From: Brachionus rotundiformis
Taxonomy: Eukaryota; Rotifera; Eurotatoria; Ploima; Brachionidae
Direction: 5' to 3'
DNA: 64,000 nt
Assembly (NCBI GenBank): GCA_016802295.1
Contig: JAESIW010000138.1
Coordinates: 1,854,521-1,918,520 of the forward strand
The first letter of the stretch is position 1; the number at the start of each line of letters is the position of its first letter. Positions 32,120-44,324 of the stretch are shown here, in pieces. A model generated the notes under the pieces. That model was not told the DNA's origin, ran no database searches, and saw only the letters and a list, made by a program, of their open reading frames with translations. The position numbers and the translations under genes were made by a program.

Positions 32120-32136
32120 GAATCCACCTAGGGACG
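29125..32136 (+). repeat. 3.0 kb near-identical block, copy 1 (ABCG exons 1b-13 plus tRNA-Asn)
   Basis: From TGGACGGATATGC at 29125 to the last base of the tRNA-Asn at 32136 this matches 33859-36867. I noticed one substitution (29250s, A/C) and one 3-bp indel in the first intron. Exons, introns, 3' flank and tRNA are all included, while sequence just outside on both sides is unrelated or far diverged. Confidence 0.9.
32063..32136 (+). tRNA. tRNA-Asn (anticodon GTT), copy 1
   Basis: A 74-nt cloverleaf with acceptor GTCTCTA/TAGGGAC, D arm GGCGCAATCGGCTAGCGC, anticodon arm TTCGGCTGTTAACCGAA with GTT, and T arm GGTGGTTCGAATCCACC. It is followed by a T run (pol III stop). It is the right-hand end of the ABCG duplication block. 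Confidence 0.97.
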
Positions 32137-33653
32137 AATTTTTTCTCGTCTTTTTCTTAGTTTAATCATTTTCCTTTTTTTCTATATTTTCATAGCCTTA
32201 GAGGTTTTAACTTAAATAAATATTAAAAAAATAATAATATTAATGATAAAATATTTTTCTTAGTTTATTGAGACATTAAATGTTTCAAACTCTTTATTTC
32301 CTTCGGGAAAAATTTTCAGATATCATTAAATAAAAAAATATGTATTGAATGTTTGAAAATTAAAATTTTTATAATTTCTACACTATTTTTTTATTTAAAG
32401 TTATTTTTATGAAGAATTGCTTAGTTTTATTTATTTTAGAGGTACATTTTAAGAATCATTAATTTATATCTAGGATAGGGTTTGATTTTAAAATAATATT
32501 GTAAAAAATAAATATTTTCGTTAGATTCAATAAATTTTTACACAATCTATTTAAAAATATAAAAGACTTGATTTCATATAAGAATTAGAATAAGTTATGA
32601 CGACAAAAATGAACAATTTGGCAAATTATTTAGAGTAAATATTTGGAAATTTTAAGAATACATTTTTTTATTTAGAAATTATTTTGATTTTTAAAAATTC
32701 GATTAAATGTTAAATAGTAAAAATTATCAAGCCAAAATTATTATGATATTTAGTTATTTAGTAATCAAGCTTTACAGGCTCTTCTCCTAGTGTAAATTTA
32801 TAAATAACATATTATTTTCTTCTAATTATTTGAGACCAAAATTTTAAAGAGATTTATTATTAGTATTTATCTAACTATTTGTCAAAATACCTATTTTTTT
32901 AAATTTAAGTATATTTTCGAAAGTTTTAAAGCGTTAGTTTTACATTAATTTTTAGATATTATACATTATCTCATTGTCTATTGATTGATTAATCTAAACA
33001 AAAGATGAATCTTCAATTTAATTATATAACTTAATGTAAGAATAGTATATTAATTTGATTAATAATCAATTATTAATTTTTTGGAAATAAAAAAGTAATG
33101 TTTCTAGCTTCAAGTGAATAGTTTATTTTAAATCATATTCATTAACTATTAACTAATTAAATTAGATGAAATATTTCAGTGACCAAAATAGGATAGATCG
33201 AATTGAATAATCATGTTCAAAAATTAATATTTAAAAAAAATAGATAATTCTTTAGTTATGTAATTAATTGCCGAGGTATATTTAAATGGTCAAGATTGAA
33301 TGATTAATTTTAAAAGGAGTAAAATTGATAAAATAAAACTTAATATTTGGTAAAGGTCGAACATAGTACAATTTAGAAGATGCGTTGAAGGTGTCAAGTT
33401 TCAAGATCAAAAATAAAAATAATTTTTGAGCATAAGAATTAATAATTGATCAAAAAATTCAATTTGCCAAGAATGAAGTCTAATTTTCAATGAGAAAGAT
33501 GATTTAACATTTATAACCTTTATAAAAAATTTAGAAATTATGATGATATAAAACCTAAAGAAACCAAAATTTTTACCTGTTTTTAGAATTTAGTCTTAAC
33601 TTACGTAATAAATTTTGAGTATAAATATTTTACTTAAACTAAATCCAGAAGAA
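32137..33653. other. AT-rich spacer before ABCG copy 2
   Basis: 1.5 kb with no open frame, tRNA or repeat that I can support. It is not similar to the region upstream of copy 1, so it is outside the duplicated block. Confidence 0.4.
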
Positions 33654-36490
33654 ATGAGCTCGACAATTTCAAGCGAATTACCAAGTACTAAATTTGAAAA
33701 TTTATCAAATAAAAGTATAAGCCTTGGAAATTTCAGCCAAAGTAGAACAATCTTAAGCTGGAAGGATCTGACAGTTTCCTTTCCAGAAAAAAAATACTTT
33801 CAACGATGCAGGAAAAATTCGTACCAGTTAAAAAATAAAAAGGCTATAATTTCACATTTGGACGGATATGCAAGCTTAGGCGAAGTAATGGCAATAATGG
33901 GAGCAAGTGGAGCTGGCAAAACAACTTTATTAAACGTGCTGAATTTCAGAAATCGTGGAAAACTAAAAATAACAGGTCAAATAGCCCTAAATGGTAGAGC
34001 AGTCAGATCAATAGAAGAGATAAGAGAGGTTTCTAGTTATGTGCAGCAGGATGATTTATTTATTGGTTATCTTACTGTGAGAGAGCATTTACTTTTTCAG
34101 GTAAAATAAAAATATTAATTTAATAGATAAATCATGCTTTTAACCACGTGAAATGAGAAAAACAAGTCAATAGGATATATGTTTATTTTGTCAATGTGAC
34201 AAAAGAAGGAATACTTTTCATTATCAAGGAAATGATCATTTATCAAAAAGAGATATTTTTTATACTGACTGATTTAAATAAATAATAAATTATATTTGAT
34301 AAGCATTTTAATTGTTATTTACAAAAAAATAATTAAAAAAATTTTATCTTTTGAGGCCATGCTTCGAATGGACAAAGATTCGACTAAAAAAGAAAGAATG
34401 GCAAGAGTAAACAAAATATTACAGGATGTAAATTTTTTTCAAAATTTTTAAATCTTTTAATACAATTAAAATAAAACAAAAGTTGAACTTGAAAAAATGC
34501 GAGAATACAGTAATTGGTTTCTTTGGTAGACGAGGCATATCTGGTGGTGAAAAACGTCGACTCGCTTTTGCTTCTGAAATAATTACAAATCCGTCCATAT
34601 TATTCTGTGACGAGCCAACAAGTGGTCTTGACTCGTTTATGGCCATGTCAGTTATGGAAGCAATGAGAAATTTGGCCAGTCAAGGCAAATGCATCATTTG
34701 CACCATTCATCAGCCATCAAGTGAAATTTTCCAAGAGTTTGACAAACTATGCCTACTTGCTGAAGGCAGATTGGCATACCATGGTAGTCTACCAGGTGCA
34801 GCTGAATTTTTTCAATCGTGAGCAAAATTTTATCATCTTTTCCTAAAAATCAGAATTGTCAAGAGATCTTTTTTAGTCAAGGTCTTATTTTACCACCAAA
34901 CTTTAATCCAGCTGATTTCTATATCCGACAATTGGCCATTTTACCAACAAATAGAGAAGAATGTTTGGTAAAAGTCAATGTAATTATTCACTTTGTTTGT
35001 CTTTTATATTTTAAAAATTTGTGTTCTAAAATAGAAAATTTGTGACAATTTTGCCAAAAGTAGCCAAAAAGATGAAATACGGTCATCAATTGAGAGTAGT
35101 TTAAATGAAAAAACACTAAATGATACAAATGATAGCAATCGTGGTAATGTTTGTACTCGATTTATGTGCAAAAAGTAATATATAATTAGAAATTTTTTAA
35201 ATAAATAATTTTTTATCTTTAATAAAGTTATAAAACAAATTTTTTCATACAATTGAGTTGGCTTTTGTGGAGAAATTCATTAGGAATTCTAAGGGAGCCA
35301 TTCACATTCAAAATTCAAGTTTTTCAGACAATAGTATATAATTTTTATCACTATTTTTGAAAAATTAAATTTCTTTACGATATTTTTAGTAAAAGATTAA
35401 TTTTAGATAGTCTCGCTTCTTTTCGGATTAATCTACTTAAGACTACAATATGATCAAAAAGGTGTAATGGATATGAATGGATTTATGTTTCTTTGTATCT
35501 GTAATAATGGGTTTGCTACAATGTTCTTTGTTGTGAATGTAATAAAAAAATAATTAGATTCAATAGAATTTTTAATATCTGTTTATAAAAGGTGTTTCCA
35601 TTAGAATTACCAATATTCATACGCGAATATCAAAATGGAATGTACAAAGTAATTTCCTATTACTTGGCAAAAACACTCACCGATGTAAAATATAGAAACA
35701 AAGATTAAAATTTTAATTATTTCTGGTCATTTTTATGAAGTTACCAACCTTCTTCGTTTTACCAATCTTGTTTATGTCAATTGCGTATTGGATGGCCAAT
35801 TTAAACAACAGTGCAGATAGATTTTTTATTTGTGTATCAATCATAGTATTAGTTGTTCAGTGTTCCTTGGCATTTGGATGCTTTCTATCTGCTATTGCTC
35901 CATCAACCAATGTTGGTAAGACTCTTACCAACAATTCTATATAAAAAATCACTTTTGGAATTCTATTTTTGTTTTTTAAAAGCATTGGCTCTTGCTGGTC
36001 CTATACTTGTACCAGTAAGTATTTATCATAAATATTTTGATGAACATAAATAACCATTTTATTTAAAAAAGCTAATGATATTTAGTGGATTTCTCCTGAA
36101 TAATGAGTAAAATGAAATTTATTTTTGAAGATTTTTATTAATTTTGATGCTAAAAGATCAATACCAAAATACTTTATTTGGCTGCGGTATCTCAGCTGGT
36201 TTAGCTACTCAAATGAAGCCATTTTACTCAACCAATGGAAAGGAGTAAAGAACATCACATGTGCTGAACAAAATAGGGGATTCTGTTTTACCGAAGGTGA
36301 ACAGATAATAAATTACTACAACATTGATGAGGTGAATATTCGTTAAAGCAAAATATTATTTTTTATATTTATAAAAAATTGTTTTATTTAGAATAATTAC
36401 GCTTTAAATTTTGCACTTTTGGGAACTCTGATAGTTTTTTGGCGAATGGTCACATATTTTGTTTTACTTATAAAAGCAAACAGGAAATAG
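33654..36490 (+). CDS. ABCG-family half-transporter, copy 2
   Basis: A paralogue of the gene at 28920 with the same 13-exon layout: exon 1 is 33654-34100 and the others sit 4731 bp to the right of their copy-1 partners, ending at 36490. It also encodes 647 residues. Exon 1 has the same length (447 nt) in both genes. Its first 68 residues are clearly different (here ..RTILSWKDLTVSFPEKK, there ..IALSWKNVTVSLPKKN), and from DGYASLGEVMAIMGASG on the proteins are the same. All ATPase motifs are intact. The ATG at 33654 is chosen because it gives equal exon lengths. The mosaic of an old N-terminus and a fresh remainder points to gene conversion rather than simple recent duplication. Confidence 0.92.
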
Positions 36491-36813
36491 ACAAAAAAAA
36501 ACTTCATGACAAATTTTTATATTCAAAATAGAAAAAATCAATACAAGACATAACATTAAGTTAATAATTAAAGTATTTAATTTAAATATTTAAATGATTT
36601 TAAAAAAAGAGATATTATTATTATTTATCTAATAAAGTTTCAAAATTTATACATTTTGTTTGAATGTTTTTCTTATAATTAACTTAAATCAACTAATATA
36701 AATTTTACTAAAATAAATTTCATTTAAAAAAAAAATTCATTAAGATTAATTATTAATTTTCTTGTATCTAAATATTCTTTTAAAATATCAATTGTCTCTA
36801 TGGCGCAATCGGC

Positions 36814-36850
<37 letters not shown>

Positions 36851-36867
36851 GAATCCACCTAGGGACG
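33859..36867 (+). repeat. 3.0 kb near-identical block, copy 2
   Basis: Partner of 29125-32136. It begins inside exon 1 of ABCG copy 2 and stops at the last base of the second tRNA-Asn. Downstream, GGATTTTTTTCTAATTT differs from copy 1. Confidence 0.9.
36794..36867 (+). tRNA. tRNA-Asn (anticodon GTT), copy 2
   Basis: Identical in all 74 positions to the copy at 32063 and to the three copies further right. A T run follows. It closes the second duplication block. Confidence 0.97.
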
Positions 36868-37015
36868 GATTTTTTTCTAATTTTTTATTAAAAAAATATT
36901 ATTTTATATTAATTTTTATTTTACTAAAATAAAAATTTTTCTTTTTTTGGCAAATAAAATATATTATTACCAACTAAATTTAAACTTATTATCTTTAATC
37001 TATTTATTTTGAATC

Positions 37016-37690
37016 TTAATCTTCATAGTCATATTCTTGAACAGTCAAGTTGGATTTGTTGGTTATGGTTGATTGACTTGATGAAGACACACTTGATTTT
37101 TTTGAGCTGTGCGATGATTTTGAAGAGGCGGTATGAGCGGATGCTGAAGAGTGTGCTGATGGTGCTGGTGATGGAGCTGGAGTAGCTCTTGGTTGTGATT
37201 GACTTGTTAAAGCTTGTGATTGAGCAGCTTGGCTCTGGGTTTGAGTTTGTTCGCTAGCAGCAGATGCAGATGCGGATGATCTGGTCAATCTGGTTTGGGT
37301 CAAGTGAGGGGCAGTGCTGTGTGGCATGGTCAATTTTGGAGCAGTCAAGTGGCTTGAGGCTGCTTGCGATCTTGACGAATGCTCATCGATTCTTTCACAA
37401 ATCAATACCATTGGTTCGTAGCATCTCACTCTTCGTCTTCGTGGCACACGTCTCACTTCCACAGTTCGGATAACTTCTTCTCTTGGTATTATTTCATTCC
37501 ATCGCACAATTTCCTCTCTTGGTACGATCTCGTTCCATCTTCTGACAGTCACCTTTGGCACTAGTTCTTCAACTGGTTGCACTTCTTGTACAACTTTTTT
37601 TACTTTGATTCTAGCTGGTTCACAACAGACAACTGGCTCGCAGCACACAGCTGACTCGCACTCCAATATGGTACCTGATCGGTGGCTCAT
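37016..37690 (-). CDS. Charged-repeat protein of unknown family, 224 residues (paralogue of 47380-47709)
   Basis: A single exon from the ATG at 37690. Layout: a Cys-rich N-terminus (two VCCEP units, ~16-26), a Val/Glu-rich lead (VVQEVQPVEELVPKV), two and a half copies of a short repeat (VRRWNEIVPREE, VRWNEIIPREE, then VIRTVEVRR) at ~45-80, an Arg block (RRVPRRRRVRCYEP), and a long Ser/Ala/Gln/Thr-rich tail ending EYDYED. The alternating charged and hydrophobic Val-Pro repeats recall alveolin or articulin cytoskeletal proteins in style, but I cannot claim homology. It lies downstream of the second tRNA-Asn in the opposite orientation. Composition (high Ser) and lack of a signal suggest a cytoplasmic or cortical structural protein; that is inference. 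Confidence 0.65.
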   Translation of the reverse strand: MSHRSGTILECESAVCCEPVVCCEPARIKVKKVVQEVQPVEELVPKVTVRRWNEIVPREEIVRWNEIIPREEVIRTVEVRRVPRRRRVRCYEPMVLICERIDEHSSRSQAASSHLTAPKLTMPHSTAPHLTQTRLTRSSASASAASEQTQTQSQAAQSQALTSQSQPRATPAPSPAPSAHSSASAHTASSKSSHSSKKSSVSSSSQSTITNKSNLTVQEYDYED

Positions 37691-38881
37691 TTTACAAGTT
37701 TTAAATTTTCAATATGGAATATAGTTTTAGTTTTTAAAGCTTTTATGTGATTTATACCCACGCAAAAAATATGCTTGACTAAACTCTTGAATCAATATTC
37801 AATATATATTTTTTTTCAATTGATTCCTATCTTGTTATACAATTAAAATATTTTATAGAATAGTATTTATTTCTTTCATATATTGGTTTCCATTTGAAGC
37901 CTTTTTTAAATAGCTAAAGAAGATATGTAGCATCAATGAAGATAATTGAAAAGTTTGCATCCAAGAATGTTAATGACATGCAAACTACCTGTACTATTTG
38001 TTCAATCGACTACCAACAATCAAGAACCAAGAATCAATTTGCTTCTTTACCATTTTGCAGCTTAAATTAAGTTTTTTTTAACATCATTCAAAATTTATCT
38101 TTTCTTCTTTTTTGTAGATTGTTTTTAAGGATTAAATTAATTCACGTGATTAATTATCAAGTCACCTGAAGTAAACGCCTTTTCAAATTTAGGATAAAAT
38201 AAACAAGCGTGATCAATTACGTTTTGTCAATTGTATGAATTTTTAAAAGTTAATTCATATAAATCAACATAACTTAAGCACTTTTTTTTTAAATAAAGAG
38301 CTAAAATTTTATGGATTATAGATAAAATTGATATTTTATAATAAAATGTGTCACAAGTCAAAGAAATAGAGGTGCCGTATGAACAAAAATTGTTTTAGGA
38401 ATGCTTAATAGCCTAAAAAATTCCTGTAAAGAGATAAGATCGGTTAATTATATTTTATTTAATTGAAATTTTAAATTTAATTTAAAAAAAAAGAAAATTA
38501 GGCGTATCCAATTATAATTACTATTTTTTGATCAATTAAATTGGAAACTATTTAAAAGATGTTTAATTTAAAAAGTAATAAATAGATAATCAAAATTTTA
38601 ATTTCATTTTGAAAAGTATGTTTACACATTGAAAAATGCTAGAAAAAACAATTATCAATTAAAAGAATTAAAATAATTTACATTTTGATATAGTTAAAAA
38701 TATAAAGAAGATAAATTTAAAATTTATTTATCTATTTAATCATTCTTCACTAATAAAAGAGCAAATTAAAGCCTGATTAATTATTTTTTATTCTTACTTT
38801 TTTTTTTCAACTTTAATATGTCAAATAAACAAAAAAAAATTTCTTTAAAAATTTATTTTTATCTAATTAAAAAACAATTTA
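37691..38881. other. AT-rich spacer
   Basis: 1.2 kb between two minus-strand genes. No open frame, RNA gene or repeat that I can support. Confidence 0.4.
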
Positions 38882-41188
38882 TCATTTTTTAAGTCTAGCT
38901 TTAAGTGTCAAGATTGAACAAGCTAAGGTTCTGAAGACGAGAATTATACACCCCAGTAAAATAAAATCAAGCGCAAAATTATCCTTTAGAAATAAAAATT
39001 TTAATTAATTTAATTAAATGGACTTAGTTAATAAGTAAACAAATAATACTTTTTTCATTCCCAATGCGTTAATAACATCATCTCCATTTCTGAAGCATCT
39101 GGTCGAATTAGCCGGACAGTAGATATTCGTGACACCATCCCATTGATTCACTATTAAGATCTCGTTCGCATAATTCAACCAACTTAGATACTTTATCCAT
39201 ATGAAATAGCTTGGCACAGTTCTTAAAGCATATTTTTTAAAATAAAAATTTATTAAAAAAAATTTTTCATACGAATTGTTTAAGAAGAAACCAGAAAAAA
39301 TCATCAATGGAACCAACAATGGCGCCGACAATGCCAAAGCAGCATTGACTGATGGCGCTGCTGCCGATATAAACGAGCCAAACGATACAGCTGAATTAGC
39401 TACCAGAATTATGGTAAGAACACACAGAGCAAATTTTAAGCCATCATTATTCAATCCGGCCATCCAGTAAACTATGGCTACAAATATTGCCGGAAAGATG
39501 ATATATTTTGGAAGCTTTTAATATCAAAATTAAAAAATTAATCATATTATTTCAGGAATTTTCTTCTAATAATTATTTTCAACAAACATATAAATTTAAT
39601 TAAAAATTAATTTAAAAAAAAAAGCCTTAAATAAATAACTTATTTGTTTAATTTATTTAGCTTTTTATAAAGAAAAAAAAATGCCTTTACCTCAATGATA
39701 AATTTAGACAAATAGTAATTAATCGTTCGGTACATTGAGTTTTGATGATCTCTGTAAAAAATTGGCAACTCTGCCGGAAAACTATTCAGCACTCCGAACA
39801 TATTTGAAAAACTAGCATTTGTAATTAACAAAAATAAGACTCCATTTATATTTTGTACTCCTTCCTGATTGTCTTCTATCTGCAAGTAAATAAGACCAAA
39901 TATTAAAGCTATGAATAAGGTTTGAATGGCGAGAATTCTGGTCTCCATGGGGTTGCGAGAGGTGCTCAAAAAGCTTCTCCATATAAGCCATTTCAATTGA
40001 TTAAACCAACTAGTCTTGTAAGCAGAATTCATCTTTGACTGAAAACTGGCCGATTTTAAATTTTGTTCACCATTTATTTTTTTGACATTTTCCATAACTT
40101 CTTGGCAAAACTTGCTCGAATTGTATCCATCACAAATTCGTTTGACTCTTTCTTTGCTCTCTTGTTTTTCTGATGGCATAATTGCCAATGTTTTGATGTA
40201 ATAATCAGCTGGATTGTAATTTATTGGCAACGAAAACCCCTGACTAGCAAAAAAATCCTTGGCATCGGCTAAGTCCCCTAAAAAAGCGGCCCGACCCTCG
40301 GCCATCAGAAACAATCGGTCGAACAATTCAAATATTTCACTAGAAGGTTGATGAATGGTGCACACAATTGTCTTGCCTTGTTTTGCCAAATTTTTCATTG
40401 ATTCAACAATGGACATTGCCATAAACGAGTCAAGACCACTGGTCGGCTCGTCACAGAACAAAATACCCGGATCTGTAATGATCTCAGATGCAAACGCAAG
40501 ACGCCTCATCTCACCACCAGATATACCTTTAATTCCTAGCTGAGCCACCCCAATTAGCGTGTTCTCACACTTTTTTAGATTTAAGTCATTCATTACTTGC
40601 TCAACTCTTTTCATTTTTTCTTCATATGAAGTGTGACGGTCCATTCGTAGCATAGCTTGGAACTTTAAATGCTCAACCACTTTCAAAGTACCTATGAATA
40701 TGTCATTTTGCTGTACATAGCCTGAAACAGCAGATAATTGCTTCTGGTCATCAATTGTCTTACCATTTATTTTAACACTTCCTTGTACCACTAGGTTTCC
40801 ATTATTTCTCAGAGTCAAAACATTGAGTAAAGTTGTTTTTCCTTAATTTGATTATTTTTTGAGAAAATAATTTTCGACTTAGCTGACTCACCTGCTCCAG
40901 AGGCACCCATGATTGCCAAAACTTGTCCAGGTCTTGCCACTCCGTGCACATTTTGGACAATGTGTAATTTTTCACTATTAAGTGGCTTCTTTTTAAACAA
41001 ACTTTTTTCAGCCTCTGGCACAAAAACATTCAAGTCTTCCCATGTAAGAGTTAAACAGTTGCTTGATTCCAAATTGACCGAAATAGATCCATTTGAAATT
41101 GGCCTTGGTAACTTAATAAATTAATCCATTTATTTTAGTTGCATGAAGTTGGCTAAATTATTACCATGTCTGGCTCTGGTTTTATCAT
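38882..41188 (-). CDS. ABCG-family half-transporter, third member
   Basis: Same class as the two genes at 28920 and 33654 but clearly older in divergence. Six exons in phase: 41188-41165 (8 codons, MIKPEPDM), 41111-40892, 40841-39691, 39514-39273, 39221-39050 and 38983-38882, giving 636 residues. The Walker A codon for Gly is split by an intron (GASGAG/GKTT). Q-loop SGYVQQNDIF, signature ISGGEMRR, Walker B ILFCDEPTSGLDS and H-loop CTIHQPSSEIFELF are intact. Helices include ILAIQTLFIALIFGLIYLQ, LPIFYRDHQNSMYRTINYY and LLVPLMIFSGFF. The outer loop has paired Cys (IYCPANSTRCF). It has only five introns against twelve in the other two, and shares the positions next to the membrane domain. Confidence 0.92.
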
Positions 41189-41880
41189 TTTGAATATGTT
41201 AAATTTTATGTTTTTTAGAAAAATTTCGTATCGGAGTTTTATTTAAAACTGATAACATATCAGGTTAATTAAGTAATCAAATTGTTATGAAACAGTATTT
41301 TAATTTTAACATTTTTGTTCACGTGCAAGTTTAGTCCAAATATATACCACAAAGACATCGTCATCCTTAGATTAAAAAAGTTTTTTTAGTTATTTATAAA
41401 CAGAGCTCAATGAGAAATTTAAAAATTTTAACTATTTTTTTATATGATATAAGAAACAAAATTGGTAGATAATATTAATTGGATTAATTGAAATAGGTGA
41501 TTTATTATTAAGATTTTAGCTAATAGTTGATCAAATATTTTTTTCCGAAATTACTTATCTATTTATACTTAAAAAAAAAAGCTGAATAAAAATTTTTTGA
41601 AAATATATTATATAATCTTTAATTAGATATCATAGCAATAGTAAATGAGTATATTTTACAAATTAATGAATTAATTATTTTAAAATAAAATATCGAAAAT
41701 AAAGATATATAATCGATAAATTTTTTTTAAATAATTAATTTTGATCTTAGTTAAATTGGTTATTTTGGTCATATATAATATTTTATGTATTTAAATGATC
41801 GAGTTTAAGATTTAGAATTTTATTCAAGAATTGGTAAATTGTGCACCAAGATGATACATATTTTAATTATAGTTTATTAT
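41189..41880. other. AT-rich spacer
   Basis: About 690 bp between two minus-strand genes, containing the promoter of the third ABCG gene. Nothing else is recognised. Confidence 0.4.
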
Positions 41881-42805
41881 TTAGAAATCTAAAATAAAAT
41901 TATTTAAACAAGCCAAATAGTCTTTTGTTTTAATAAAATCCTTGAGTTCATCTTTGCGTATCCAAACAAAGTCAAATTTGGACGATGCCAAGTGCTGCGC
42001 GCCAGATTTGTACTGTGCTTTGAAAAAGTACTGTTTTTCTACCAAATCATCTTTTTTTGATTTAAAAACTCCAACAGGTGCATTGCCCATGAATTCAACC
42101 TCCAATTTATCATTAAAATACCTCACAGCCCTTTCAGCTGTCTTTAAAAAAATTAAAAAATAAATTTCAAAATGTTTTCCTTTAATTACTTGTCTTAGAG
42201 AAGACTCGTCTAAATTGAGCTCAATTTTTGGCAATTGCCATACAGAACTGTTAGGCTCGCTTACTAAAAGTATTAATTTTTTATCCAAAATGTAGTCAAT
42301 ATTTTGCAAAAGAAGTTTTTTGTTATCCTTGTCAGCATTTTCTCTATCAAATTCAGTGCTGGTTTTTCTTTTGGAAAAATTAAAAGACTTGAGCTGTTTG
42401 AGCTGCTTGTCCTCATAGTCCAGGGCAGTTTCGATGACCAGTTCTTGCTCGTCATCCTCATCTTTTTTCCTCTTAGCCCGGTCAAGATCTTTCAAATGAC
42501 GGAGCTCATGGTTGGACAATAGACTCCGTCGAACATTTATCTCATTTATCAAATTGGAATATCTATTTTCCAGGTCATTCATGTCACAGGTTATCACAGG
42601 CATTCGTTCAACACACACTGACGCATAAAGCTTTACTTGAGCCACTGGTTTAGAGTCGTTCTTTGGCACAACGGTACTCACAACTTTAATTATTAGTTAC
42701 ATAGGCCAGAAGCCAATTCAAAAACCTACATCTAAAGCCTGAATTCAACAGTCTGGTATTGCCACGAGTACAGCGAAGCAAAAGTTGACACTTTTTTAAA
42801 ATCAT
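41881..42805 (-). CDS. MRPL46: Mitochondrial large ribosomal subunit protein mL46
   Basis: A component of the mitochondrial 39S subunit with a Nudix-like fold. Exons 42805-42730, 42683-42190 and 42141-41881 give 276 residues. Family marks: VCVERMPVI near the N-terminus, SLLSNHELRHLKDLDRAKR (human SLLSDHELRALAEAER), DYEDKQLKQLKSF, DKKLILLVSEPNSSVWQLP, TAERAVRYF, FMGNAPVG and KFDFVWIRKDELKDF. The N-terminus (MILKKCQLLLRCTRGNTRLL) is basic and amphipathic, as for mitochondrial import, so I prefer the ATG at 42805. An in-frame upstream ATG at 42880 would add 25 more acidic residues. The second intron is 48 nt, stop-free and in frame (42189-42142); removing it restores the conserved SLRQ-TAERA junction. 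Confidence 0.88.
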
Positions 42806-43016
42806 GTCTAAAACTTGACCATTTTTTTTGGCTAAAATTGTCTCTAATCTTATGACTACTTGGTCAAAAGCAGTTTTCATTTTATTTAAATTTTTAAGTA
42901 AAAAAATTATTCAAACAAACTATGTTTTATTTATTTATACATTTAAAAAATACAAAAAAATAATTAATTATTAAATTATTTGATTTAAATCTATTGAATA
43001 GCTAGAATTGTAGCCG

Positions 43017-43455
43017 TTAGTCCAAATTGGCAGCTGTGTCCTCTTTTAATTTAAATGAGATAAAAATAAAGCAACATTTAGATGGTAAATAAGATTACTT
43101 TTGCCATCACAAGCGACAAATTTAACATTCTTGGCAATAATTTTGTCCTGTTGAGTTTCCTTGAATTCAATTTGTTTGAACAAAAGGGTCCAAACATTGT
43201 CACAGAAGCGGTACGTGCTCAGAGTTCCTTTGAATGTGTATCTTGTCTTTACTCTGGTGGCTAGAGCGTTGTTGATAGACTTGTCGAAATCTTTGAGCAC
43301 TCTGTTGGCCAAACGCTCAGTTATCTGGTTAGTCTTGGATAAATGTTCAATTTAGTTGCTGGTCATAAATCAAAATTGGTTACTTGGATCATTTCGTCCA
43401 GACATTCTTGCAAAGTGTTGCCCAATGTCGTATTACGGTACACCTCGTAGTTCAT
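43017..43455 (-). CDS. GTF2A2: Transcription initiation factor IIA gamma subunit
   Basis: The small TFIIA subunit that, with the alpha/beta chains, binds and stabilises TBP on promoters. Exons 43455-43384 (MNYEVYRNTTLGNTLQECLD..), 43333-43099 and 43042-43017 join to 110 residues, one more than human. Nearly every landmark is present: YRNTTLGN at the start, the helix after the first intron (TNQITERLANRVLKDFDKSI), and the beta-barrel part GTLSTYRFCDNVWTLLF, IEFKE, VKFVACDGK. The last exon codes only nine residues ending TAANLD. It sits just right of MRPL46 on the same strand, and its promoter side faces CEP44. Confidence 0.95.
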
Positions 43456-43974
43456 TTTTTTTGCTATAATTAATAAATGTAAATTTTCTATTCGAATTTT
43501 TATTCTTTTACTTAAATTGGCTGTGTACACATGAGAAATTTTAATTTTCGCACAAATGTCAAAACAAACTTAACATTCGCGCAAATTTAAAATCATAAAA
43601 AATTGACCCCAAATAAATTAAAATTAACTTTTTTTTTTAAATATTTGTATTATTTATTTATTTTGATAATTGAATAAATAAGAATAATTTTTATTATTTT
43701 ATGATAACAAATTTATAATTGTAAAATATAATTTTTTAAATATTAATAATTGATTTAGTTATTACATATAAAAACACTTTGTTTAAAGTTTAAAATTAAA
43801 ACTCAAAGACAGCAACTGGCTATTTTGGCAATGTGCAAAAGTAAAGTTGGCTTTGCTTGATAAAATTTGAAGGGATGTTGCTATTCGAAACTAAAAGGAC
43901 ATTTATTTTAAAAATTTACACTTTTTTATAATTTTAAATTTAGACAAACAACTTTAAAAGTTAAATTGTTGAGA
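43456..43974. other. Divergent promoter region of TFIIA-gamma and CEP44
   Basis: About 520 bp of AT-rich DNA between genes read in opposite directions, so probably a shared promoter area. A TTTAG at 43940-43944 just before the CEP44-like start could be a 5'UTR splice acceptor. No other element is recognised. Confidence 0.4.
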
Positions 43975-44324
43975 ATGGGCGATAAAAAAAATGCCATCAA
44001 AAAGCTTCAAATGTCGTGTAGAAGTTTGCGGCTAACTCCCAATTTGGACCTAAAGGAAATAAATCTAGGCTCTCCAAAAGAGTACCTTCGTCTTTACCAT
44101 CATGTTTTTCTGGACTACAATCCGGCGCTGGCTGCCGAAATACTCAACAAACATGGCATGGAATTAAGCAGCAAAAATGACAAATTATTCATTGATGGAA
44201 TATACAAACTTGTCCGTGACATGTTTGGCTATGTGCCTAAATTGACCAAGGATCAATTTTTTCAGACCAGTTTCGCACAAATTAAAGCTTTGATGGCCAG
44301 TGACATTATTGAATTAATTTTGGA
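43975..44324 (+). pseudogene. Extra copy of the CEP44 5' end, cut by an assembly gap
   Basis: The first ~117 codons of CEP44 occur here and again at 44876-45225 with one noticed mismatch (CATTATTG against CATAATTG). This copy runs straight into the run of N. The short 5' flanks differ slightly (AAATTGTTGAGAATGG against AAATTTAGAATGG), as two haplotypes would. I read it as a scaffold artefact or allelic duplicate, not a second gene. Confidence 0.7.

Noticed and set aside
43975..44324. A second functional CEP44 gene
   Set aside because: The match is nearly exact and abuts the gap, so an assembly or haplotype duplicate is simpler.
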